NCBI GenBank assembly: GCA_003427395.1
Contig: BFEA01000298.1
Location: 1,239,008-1,268,753 of the forward strand
Origin: Chara braunii
Lineage: Eukaryota; Streptophyta; Charophyceae; Charales; Characeae
Direction: 5' to 3'
Length of the DNA stretch: 29,746 nt
This document shows positions 19,093 through 27,008 of this stretch, one piece after another; position 1 is the first letter of the stretch, and every line of letters begins with the position of its first letter. The position numbers and the translations under genes are program-made. Below the pieces are notes generated by a model. That model saw only the letters and a program-made list of their open reading frames with translations. It ran no database searches and had not been told where the DNA came from.

Positions 19093-19330
19093 GCGTGTCT
19101 TCAGCGCAGGTACGTGGTAGACCAATCTTGTATCGCTCGTCTCTCTCTCTCTCTCCCTCTCTCCCTCTCTCTCGTCATTGTCTTCTTGCAGGTACGAACA
19201 GCGACGACCTCCTCCACAGTGCAGCTATGGCGGACTTTGTCTTCAGCTATGGCGCACTTCAGCTATGGCGCCCCACCTGGGGCGCGTCTCTGACCTGCAG
19301 CAACGGCGATGGCGCATGGGATAGCGGGTA
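18700..19330 (-). other. Gypsy leader with CT tracts and ATGGC motifs
   Basis: This is untranslated leader between primer site and gag. It holds a T-rich stretch (18820-18840), a long (CT)n tract (19022-19088), a shorter one (19141-19173) and several CTATGGC words. Plus-strand open frames through it are Ser/Leu/Phe low-complexity translations and are not credible genes. Confidence 0.6.
19022..19088. repeat. (CT)n microsatellite, about 66 bp
   Basis: Perfect CT repeats; on the element-sense strand they are (GA)n, as in the other LTR regions of this window. Confidence 0.95.
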
Positions 19331-19345
19331 CCAGCTCCGATACCA
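19331..19345 (-). promoter_or_regulatory. Primer binding site, initiator-Met tRNA type
   Basis: The minus strand reads TGGTATCGGAGCTGG, one base inside the end of the 5' LTR. The usual site for plant initiator-Met tRNA priming is TGGTATCAGAGC, so nearly all of the first 12 bases agree. This fixes the element's direction and its 5' LTR. Confidence 0.8.
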
Positions 19346-19506
19346 ATACAATCAGACTCGCTTTCTTTCACACTTCACATGCATGTAAACCGGTCGCACA
19401 GCAAACCGGCGACAAGCGCCCACTCAAAGCTCAGAGATATGGTAACCCAGAACACAGTTCAAATACAAGCTCGCTTCAGATGGCTATGGTGCGTCAGCGC
19501 CTTTAC

Positions 19507-19691
19507 AACTCTCTGTTCGTCACTGCGCCCCACTCTGCTGTTCACACACACTCAACTTAGGATCACCCTGGATATCCCACACGCGACACACTGTACACNA
19601 ACTCTCTGTTCGTCACTGCGCCCCACTCTGCTGTTCACACACACTCAACTTAGGATCACCCTGGATATCCCACACGCGACACACTGTACAC
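19507..19691 (+). repeat. 92-bp tandem duplication joined by one N (5' LTR)
   Basis: 19507-19598 and 19600-19691 repeat the same 92-base unit as in the other LTR, with N at 19599 in exactly the same place. Confidence 0.95.
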
Positions 19692-19885
19692 ACATGCACA
19701 CATACACTACACCCTTCTTCCAGCTATGGCGGCTATGGCCGCTACTACCTCTACCGCTATGGCTAAACTCTTCTTCTCACCCACTTCGTCTTCGGGCATA
19801 CTGCAGACCACCTGGCACAAGTCGCTGTAGCAGCGCTTCCGCATGGCTTACGCAGGAATGAATGAATGGCTGGGCGCTGCCTCTT

Positions 19886-19894
19886 GATTTATAC
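19886..19894 (-). promoter_or_regulatory. TATA box of gypsy copy 2 promoter
   Basis: The minus strand reads GTATAAATC within the 5' LTR, with sequence starting CAGCGCCCAGCC about 20 bases downstream as a plausible start region. It is the same in both LTRs, and copy 1 has TATAAGG in a comparable place. Confidence 0.55.
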
Positions 19895-20447
19895 TTCTGT
19901 AGCTCGTTGGTCTGCCCCTTTCCCATGCCCCTGGTGCACACAGTCCCACACGGTACTTGCTTGACTGGACTGTGACTGACTGGGACCGGTACCGCTGACT
20001 GCATTGGTTTGCGCTGCCAACTCAATGCAGTCGCACTGCCGATGTACCGCAGTTGGGCTCACCACTTGCCCACTTGCCTCTGTGTAAACGTGAGCAATAC
20101 TTCGAAAGGCCACCACTAGGACCTTCCGGAAGGCTGCAGACTTGGCCTTTCAAACACTGTAGCAGCTACGACCTTGACCTTTCAGGACTGTCGCAGCTAC
20201 GACCTTGACTTCTCAGGACACCTGCAGCTACGACCTCTAGGCCTCCCTAAGACCTGTATCCAATAGGTCTACAGATCGAACCCCTACCACCTACGGACCT
20301 ACGACAGTCTATCAAACTGTTACGAATACACAGGTCACGGGCTCAACTCTCGGGGTCGACGCAGGTATTGTACACCGGTAAGGTGAAGTCTAGGGATCGA
20401 GCCCTGGGATCTGCATTCGCTACTGCTAGCAGGTGAATACCGTTTCA

Positions 20448-20944
20448 CTGTTTCCTCCTCATTTATTTTTATTTTAAAATTGATAAGAAATTTCGAGGGG
20501 ACTCTCAGTCAAAAGTTGCTTGTACTGCAGTTTTACACAACATAGTTTTTTTTCCAGATTGTTTTGTAAGTTCTTCATTTTTTTTTTTTTTTTATATTAT
20601 GCATTGGGGCTGCCCGGGATGCTGCCTGGACCCTGCCCGGCCCGGGCCGCCCGGGAGGGTACCCAGGCGACCTTCCTCCAGCCAGGCCACCTGGGGACCA
20701 GCCTAGAAAAAAACCTGAAACCAAATACTTAAGACGACTTCTGTTTTCACCATCTTTTTTCGCCTGTTTTCACGCCTTTCTGGCGTCCTATGGTACATGC
20801 CAGCCACTTGGCAGGCATTTTGTCATTCAGTTGGTTTTATTCTTTCCTTTTCTTTTTGGTTTTTGTCCGTGCACGTGTTTCCACATGCGCAGATTTTTTG
20901 AACCGGTAGGAAAACCAACACCTCACCCAACCAAAGGGAAAGGT
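20448..20944. other. Non-coding T-rich and CCCGGG-rich segment
   Basis: No gene is seen. T-runs at about 20544-20552 and 20577-20594 are followed by a GC-rich block (20610-20705) with repeated GCCCGGG and CCAGGC(G/C)AC words. A short inverted repeat, TGCCAGCCACTTGGCA, lies at 20799-20814. The segment lies between the gypsy 5' LTR and the LINE tail. Confidence 0.45.
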
Positions 20945-22619
20945 AGGACTGGGCCTATTAGATCCAGCCACACAGATAAAGGCACTTCAAACCAAGTGGG
21001 TGATTAAGCTGCTCACACAAGCTGACCTGCCCTGGATCCCCCTGGCCCTGTATCGGATCAGGCAACTGCCGGTGGCCAATACACCCTCCAACATGCAAGG
21101 ACTTTTTTGGCTGATGGCCAAATCGTGGTCGGCCCGCCGCAGGACCATCAGGCAACAGGAGCCCCACCAGCAAGACCACCAACAGCAACAAGAACAGAGG
21201 AACAGCAAGGACTACTGGTTGTACCTAGTCGACGCATGGAGAGAGATTTTTCCGGCCAAGGTCCGAGAACCAGCAAATAGAGACGAGGTACTACGCCAGC
21301 CTATCTTTTGCAACCAATGGGTGAAGGATCAGACAGGGAAACCATGGACACATACGACGCAGGACACCCGGTGGATCACCTGGTTAGAACACGGAGTGTG
21401 GCAGATCAAACATCTCTGGAACCACCAATACAACAGATGGAAGATACTCACAGAACTCAGACCGACACTCAAAGGGTGCCACGGCCTGCAAACAAACCTC
21501 AACGACATGCTCATGTCAATCCCCCCAAAGTGGCTACAAAACTGCTCCAAAGACCAACGGAATGGAAGAAAGGGGACTGGGCGACCCGGTCATGGGAGAA
21601 TCCTCCAACAGAGGTGATGTCCTACGTCAGAAAAGAAGGCCCCTCAGACCAGTGGGCCCGGTGGACCATGCACGATATTCAACAACCAGGCCACACGGTC
21701 AGCAAAGTCTCCCAAGTCGTCCAGGCCTGGGTCTCAGCCAAACCCCAGCTACTCAAAAGAGTACGAGTGATCGAGGATGAACAATACAGAATCTATGCAG
21801 CGGCAACAACCATCCAAGATCTGGAATTCGACCCGGCTGAATGGGCCTGGAAAACGTCATCCACTGCCTCAAGGGTGTCTTGACATACCATTATCCTGGA
21901 CTACTCTACCAGGTTGGGCTACAAACTGAGAAGACGACCAGTCAACACACAGCAGATACTCACACAGCGCTGGGACAAGCACCTCGTCGGGGGAACCGGA
22001 AACCATACCACAATATCCTGGCAAGTGCCACTGTCCATCAGGAACACGAAAGTGAGGAGCATGCAGTGGCTTATCTACTACTACTCACTACCACTCAACC
22101 AATGGATCAGCAGGCGGCGATCTCCAGCAGCCCGGATCGATTTCGATGAAATCTGTGCACTCTGTGAAGAGGGTACTCCAGAAGACCTCCCACACTGTTT
22201 ACTAACCTGTGAGTCGGCGGCCCAACTAAGGGCCAGATCAGCCAACCTTTGGGAAGCAGCCACATCTGTCCCCCCTCCCAGATGACTCGGTACTCACACT
22301 CACAGGCCTCAAGGAACCGCGGATGCAGGGGAGGTGGCAATGCACACTATACCGGAGACTTCGCCCCCTCACACTATGGGCAATTTGGAAGAAGTGCTGC
22401 AAGCAAACAATTGCCAAACAACCCGTGTCACTGGCAGAAGCATGGGAAGGCCTTATACAAACCCTCCTCATCGAGTATCATTCAGACTGGCGCCACACCA
22501 GGAAAAGTATTCGCGACGACCCAACCAAACAGCAAGACATCATTGACAACTTCAAAAGAGACATGCTGGGCAATGGTAAGCTGGGGACCATAATGGGTAA
22601 TACTCTCAGACTTGCCTAA
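20945..22619 (+). pseudogene. Non-LTR (LINE) ORF2 C-terminal region, 5'-truncated
   Basis: Similarity starts at about 20945 with GLGLLDPATQIKALQTKWV, the block after the RT domain in many plant LINEs, and goes on to LPWIPLALYRIRQ. Later pieces are in other frames: GYKLRRRPVNTQQILTQRWD and IRNTKVRSMQWLIYYYSLPL (21914-22285), then the zf-RVT-like zinc site CALCEEGTPEDLPHCLLTC. The tail RRLRPLTLWAIWKKC (22323-22619) ends at a stop after NTLRLA. At least three frame changes are needed (near 21617, 21890 and 22290). The endonuclease and RT domains are absent; 5' truncation is the normal result of target-primed integration. No clear poly(A) tail or target duplication is visible. Confidence 0.75.
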
Positions 22620-23410
22620 GGCACCCTGTCGAGTCAGCAACGCCACGACGACCGCGTATCGACTGCCTCTCAAACACTCCCAGACGCATAACAGACCCTC
22701 GCCAGCGCTTGAAACATCCACGGAAGCACGGAACCCAAGATGTGAGGGGCAACAAAGGATTATCTCCACAGGCCCCGGATGGGTAACACCGCTCTCGCCA
22801 ATTACGCCAATCCGACAGCCTTCCAGCTGAGAGGAGCGGGCATAGACCAGACCTCAGAGGATCTAGGGTTTTGGAAAAAAGATTTGACACAGCAGGAGGG
22901 TCCACATAAGAGAAGCAGAGATCATGTAGCAGGTAGGGGGAAGAATGGGGTTTAGGGTTTTAGAGGGCAAGACTTAAATCAGTTCTCAGGATGGGTAAGT
23001 AGTCTCTAATCTGCCTGTTAATGTTTCTCCCCGTTTTTTCGGTTGTACTATTGAGGGGCCTTTTTCTAAAAATTCTGGTTTATGGATTAGCTGCAGAAAT
23101 CTCGAAGCATGGGACACTGGACCCGTTTTCCAGTAAAAGCCCCACTGGGTATTGGTAAATTGCAATGCGAAAACGACAGCAAGCAATGTACGACAAGCAC
23201 AGAGAAGTATCCTGGGAAAGCACGTAGAGGGATGGGAAGAAAGATGGAAGAAGAAGGAGTCAACAACATAGGTCTCCCAAACGCGACCCAAAATGGTCGT
23301 TAAAGATATAACATGGAACAACCATCATTGAGCAAGCTCGCGCAAATGGAACGTCAGTTTCCAGACAAAAAACTGCCGAACCGTCGAAAAGACTCCAGCA
23401 AGCTAAAAAG
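22620..23410. other. No recognised gene (possible LINE 3' flank)
   Basis: Short open frames on both strands have no recognisable motif and no supporting codon pattern. The first part may be LINE 3' UTR. A single plant-telomere-like word (GGGTTTAGGG) lies at 22948-22957. Confidence 0.4.
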
Positions 23411-23473
23411 GCGCGACCCTACGCGTTTCGGCCGGTCGCCAGCCAGGCCATCATCAGGGGTCAGTTGTCGCGG
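23411..23473 (-). ncRNA. Candidate type I hammerhead ribozyme, Penelope-like form
   Basis: On the minus strand the order is helix I GACCC (23462-23458), core CTGATGA (23457-23451), helix II (23450-23430), then GAAA (23429-23426). CGCG (23425-23422) and TA (23421-23420) follow, then helix I GGGTC (23419-23415). Helix II is GGCC(T)GG/CCGGCC with a CTGGCGA loop after one unpaired T. The last A of GAAA pairs with T23421 around CGCG, giving a minimal helix III with palindromic ACGCGT. Cleavage would follow GTA, between 23420 and 23419. Helix I can extend by GCG/CGC across an asymmetric internal loop, as in natural hammerheads. All core bases are present. I recall this short-helix-III form from Penelope-like elements, but see no such protein nearby. 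Confidence 0.6.
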
Positions 23474-24495
23474 TGGAGGAGGCCTAATGATAGCGTTGAC
23501 AATTCTTAAGTAGTATCGACAACCAGAAAGACCGCGGCCTACCAATGACCCCGCCAAGTCCAAAAAAGCCAGGAACACATCGCGTCCGGAGAAGGTCCGA
23601 GAAAGGTCCAGAAATGTTCAGAAAGGAAAGAAAAGAAGAGAAAAGAAAGGCCACTGCTCGTAGCCAACTAAAAGGTCCCAGCACAGGTTCGAAGCCAGTA
23701 GGTAGAAAGGAGAAAACAGATTTGATCAGCAAATCAGATAGAACTCAGTCCAGGACGTCACTAGTTCGATGCAGCAGTGATAGGAAGATGGAGAACCGAG
23801 CCAACCGATAGAAAGAAAGTACCTCTAGATAGAATATAGCAGATAGAGCTCAGTCAAAGACGTCGCGAGTTCAAGACAGAAAGAAAGAAGGCCAAGCAGA
23901 CTAATGAAAGGAAAGTACCCTTCGCTAATCCAACGGACAAAACTGATAAGATCAACAGAATGCTCAGCAGATACACCTCCCGGTATTGGGCCCAGTACTC
24001 CGGGTTGAGATGTGGAGGGATTCCCGGCCTCCTTTTGCTCGTATAATGAATTCAATTTCTCTCTCTATATAAAAAAAAAACAATCCATTTTCCCCTTTCC
24101 ATTGGGCCCGCCAGCCTCCTCTCCCGGTCCACTACTGGGCCTCCCTCAAGCCCGGAACTTTCAGAATGAGCCGATTTCAATTCTCTAACTTTGCCTGGGC
24201 CATGTACTGGGGTTAAACCACCAGTTCGCCACAGGCTGTTTTTTTTTTGTGTGTGAATCATCAAGGTGAAGGCCTTCAATCTCAGGGTGATAAGAGCATC
24301 CTGAAGATTGAGGTCCTCTCAGGATGATGGCTCCTTTCTATTGGTGGGGAGCAGCACCTGCTGGAAATCGGGTCGACCGCCCCTTTTGCAAACAGCTGTG
24401 GTCCATTTTTTATGCTGGAAACCGGGTCCACCCTCCCAATTAAGACAGACTAGATCAGAGGCATCAGACCTCTCAGCCATATGCAACAATGCCCG
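23474..24495. other. Non-coding region with tRNA-like B-box words
   Basis: No gene is recognised. GGTTCGAAGCC at about 23684-23694 fits the Pol III B-box consensus GGTTCGANNCC. Two related segments (about 23736-23778 and 23841-23878) share GATAGARCTCAGTC...GACGTC...AGTTC, a tRNA-like word order. TATATAAAA occurs at about 24066. A 24-bp imperfect repeat (GCTGGAAAYCGGGTCSACC) recurs near 24359 and 24414. Confidence 0.4.
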
Positions 24496-24606
24496 CTACC
24501 GTCTTCACCCGAATAGAACGCCCGGTCATTATTGCCGCATCTGGACCGAAAGTTGTGCCAACTACAGCTATAATGGCCGGGCGTTCTATTCGGGTGAAGA
24601 CGGTAG
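24496..24606. mobile_element. 111-bp near-perfect palindrome (Tc1/mariner-like MITE or hairpin RNA)
   Basis: The left arm 24496-24532 pairs with 24570-24606 over 37 bp with a single T-C difference, which becomes a G-U pair in RNA. Pairing continues loosely toward the centre with many G-U type changes. TA occurs just inside both ends (24497-24498 and 24604-24605), so it can be read as a 105-bp element with TIR CCGTCTTCACCCGAATAG and TA target duplication. It could equally give a hairpin RNA. No coding sequence is present. Confidence 0.6.
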
Positions 24607-24904
24607 TCTGCTAACCTCTAGCCACGGACAATTTCCACCTGCTGAGATTTTTCTATTTGAGTGTGAATCAAACCGGTAGCAGGCTGGCCAGTACATTGAA
24701 AGGGCGACCTTTGTGTGCACACGGCAAGTTTTGGTTGGGCCACGCTGGACTGGCGGTTTAGCAGCTTAGGTTTTCTCTGAGAACAGAATGGAAGCAATGG
24801 AATGGCATACAGTGACCGGGCTGGTTGTGTTGTCAATGTGAGCTGCATGAGCCGATATGTGTGCTCTTACCGAGTCTTACGCAATAAACTCAGTTCATAG
24901 ACAA
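24607..24904. other. Non-coding; AATAAA at 24883
   Basis: No gene is recognised. GCAATAAACTCAG contains a polyadenylation-type AATAAA, but no upstream coding region supports a transcript end. Confidence 0.3.
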
Positions 24905-25620
24905 GGCTAGGTGTGTCACTTTCGGTCAAAGGCCAGAAACAAGGGCCAAAAGTCACGTCCCAAGTCTGCGAAATGTCTGGGAGAGGGCCTAGGCCCTAGG
25001 GACAAGGAGTATCAAGGCCTGAGTCAGAAACAGCGGCCAGAGGCCCCACGTGAGTTGGCTGACTCTTGGAAAATCAAGAGTCAGAGACCCAGCACGGGAA
25101 AAGCAGGCCCAAAGTCGAAGTCAACCCAGTAGTCAGCCTCGGCCATAGATCATATGCAGATCAATGGTTGTCTGCAGGTATCCAGAAGATTCCAGTCCGG
25201 ACTGGGAAAAAGGTACCGCTGCTACAAGGCTGCATCCAGGCCGCCAAGATCTGGCAAATCTGAAGCGTAGACACGTTCCAAGGTGATGCATGCTCATCTG
25301 AAGACATTGCGGAAGACTCAAAGATATGAGCTGACACATCAGATCCAGACTCGACTCACACAATCATCATCACACATGTCACACAGCAAGGAGGGGGATC
25401 ATACACAGAAGAAAGGTCCCTCCTTTTGCACACACATGGTGAAGAAACCACAGATGATGAAGGGGGGAGGAGAGACGAAGATGGGGACGGGAGAGAAGAC
25501 AAGAGTAGAACTCATAGTTGTCCAAGAAAGTCTCCCCGTCAAATGTCCAGCCAATGTCTGTCCTAAAAAATGTTGACTCAGATCCTGGGCTGCACATAGG
25601 CCTGAAATACTTACTTCCTG

Positions 25621-25623
<3 letters not shown>

Positions 25624-25689
<66 letters not shown>

Positions 25690-25701
25690 NCCCCCCCCCC
25701 C
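25624..25701. repeat. (CT)n tract with N and poly(C)
   Basis: About 66 bases of CT repeat are followed by N (25690) and a run of eleven C. It is inside the third LTR-like region. The N marks uncertain length. Confidence 0.95.
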
Positions 25702-26056
25702 ACCTTTCTGAAGAAGAAGAAAAAGTGGGAGGAGGAGAAGAAGAAGAATAGTGGCTATGGAGGGGTGAAGAAGAAACAGGAGAAGAAGGAGACGAAGAAC
25801 TCTCCTCTCTCGCGCGCTCCTGATGATGATGTCACAAATACTGACCAGCGAAGGCGGTGACTCCTGATGCAGGTCCTGAAGGCCGGTCCCATGACCGGTA
25901 TGAAGTCCCAGCTATGGCACCCAGGTAAGTCTCTCTCTCCCTCGTGGTGAACGGATTCACGCTGCAGACACACAGTCCCAGTCCCAGGGTCCCGACAAGT
26001 CCCAGTCCCAGGACCGTCCCGTAGGGTTAGCCGTAGGGTCTAGAGGCCGAAGTGTC

Positions 26057-26108
26057 GTAGGTCGGTAGATGTCGGTACCGAAGCGTCGTAGGTCGGTAGA
26101 AGTCCGTC
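26057..26108 (+). repeat. Two copies of a ~30-bp repeat
   Basis: CCGAAG(T/C)GTCGTAGGTCGGTAGA(T/A)GTC occurs twice in a row. Just downstream are a perfect 16-bp palindrome (26237-26252, AGACCGGTACCGGTCT) and a run of CCAAG units (26261-26290). Confidence 0.8.
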
Positions 26109-26573
26109 CGGTACCCGACAAGAAAAGTCCAGAAGAGTCCAGCCCAGGCCAACAGTCCCAAGTCCAATTTGCAGCATGTCCCAGGAAAATCCGGAAGGTG
26201 CCAGACCAACAAAATTTTGCAACAGACAGGCCGCGGAGACCGGTACCGGTCTGAAGCAGGCCAAGCCAAGCCAAGCCAAGCCAGGCCAAGTCCTAAATTT
26301 AGCCGCTACAGTGCAGCAGCTCATCACTTGTTGAGTTGCGAGATGTGGAAGCACTGCCGTTGCTTGTGCGTTAAGGCAATTGGGCACTGTGTGTCCGAAG
26401 AAGAAGAGGGCGCTCGTGAGATACCCCATAGCTAGGCTAGAGGTAGCGCAGGAGGTGGGCGGCCATAGCCGCCAAGGTGGAGGTTACCTGAGCGGGTGCA
26501 TCCAGGGTGACGATCTAGGTTAGAGAGAGAGGGAGTGAGGCAGCGTGAGACAAGTCCGAGAGAGAAGCAAGAC

Positions 26574-26581
<8 letters not shown>

Positions 26582-26650
<69 letters not shown>
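26582..26650 (+). repeat. (GA)n microsatellite, about 68 bp
   Basis: Perfect GA repeats follow nine A. It stands in the same relative place as the copy-1 tract. Reverse-strand Ser-Leu translations are artefacts. Confidence 0.95.
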
Positions 26651-26652
<2 letters not shown>

Positions 26653-26704
26653 CGAGAGAAGCCAGAGCCGCCACCTGATTGAAATCCGTTGTGTGTGTGT
26701 GTGT

Positions 26705-27008
26705 GCGGCAGAGCCGCTGGAGACAAATATTCTTGTAGATTGATAATAATATTGGAGACGACATCTTCGAGTGTTGATCGTATCTCGATTTGGCTTCTCA
26801 CGTGTGAACTCTCATGTGAATGTTCATTGATGCATGCGAGGTTGAACTTGACGAGTAATTGGCCCATTTCAGTGGACATGGCCTCCGCCAACCTCTCAGT
26901 CCAGCCTATTTTGTACTCCTCCAGTGCTGCTCTATCCCAGCTCTCCCCAAACTGGCGCTGCTCCAGCAGCGTGACGCCCAACTGAGGCTCCAGCCCGAAT
27001 GTCCTCAA
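26705..27008 (-). other. Unrecognised open segment, about 100 codons
   Basis: Before it reaches the (GA)n tract, the minus-strand frame from 27008 reads MRTFGLEPQLGVTLLEQRQ. It continues through EEYKIGWTERLAEAMSTEMG, a mixed composition that looks more protein-like than its neighbours. I recognise no family, and no splice or promoter context supports it. It may be a chance frame or a scrap of an element's 5' leader. Confidence 0.2.

Larger units (their letters stand above)
11131..20447 (-). mobile_element. Nearly complete Ty3/gypsy LTR retrotransposon (copy 2)
   Basis: The element is about 9.3 kb, transcribed right to left. The order is 5' LTR (19347-20447), primer site (19331-19345), leader, gag (15882-17880), protease, RT, RNase H, integrase (12254-14062), polypurine tract (12216-12227) and 3' LTR (11131-12215). 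The order PR-RT-RH-IN defines Ty3/gypsy. The LTR pair, primer site and polypurine tract are still recognisable. The coding part has at least four frameshifts, several stops and a small RT deletion, and the two LTRs differ by scattered substitutions, so the copy is old and immobile on its own. Confidence 0.93.
19347..20447 (-). repeat. 5' LTR of gypsy copy 2
   Basis: The minus strand starts TGAAACGGTATTCACC at 20447 and ends TCTGATTGTA at 19347; the terminal CA has become TA. It is 1,101 bp against 1,085 bp for the 3' LTR. The difference includes a small insertion near 19968 (GACTGTGACTGACT). It has the same TATA box and the same N-joined duplication. Confidence 0.92.
24905..26700 (+). mobile_element. 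Third LTR-like region (U3 to R/U5), boundaries unclear
   Basis: AAAAGTCACGTCCCAA at 24949 repeats the unit of the copy-1 LTR U3. The end part (26280-26480) has AAGTCCTAAATTTAGCC, then GCGAGATGTGGAAGCACTGCCG and GCTTGTGCG, aligned in order with GTGAGAGGTGTGGAAGTGCTGCTG and GCTTGTGCG of copy 1. GGCCATAGC (26461) and a (GA)n tract (26582) follow in the same order as in copy 1. Many AGTCC words lie between. Neither end nor pol is found, so it may be a solo or fused LTR. Confidence 0.45.

Noticed and set aside
18242-19120. 292-codon plus-strand open frame
   Set aside because: It runs through the W-box-like array, T-rich DNA and a (CT)n tract, is antisense to the gypsy leader and has no domain; composition is low-complexity.
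22948-22963. GGGTTTAGGGTTTTAG, telomere-like
   Set aside because: Only about one and a half units; too short for an interstitial telomere.
25829-25870. CTGATGA followed later by GAA on the plus strand
   Set aside because: No stable helix II and no GAAA with closing helices, so it is not a hammerhead.
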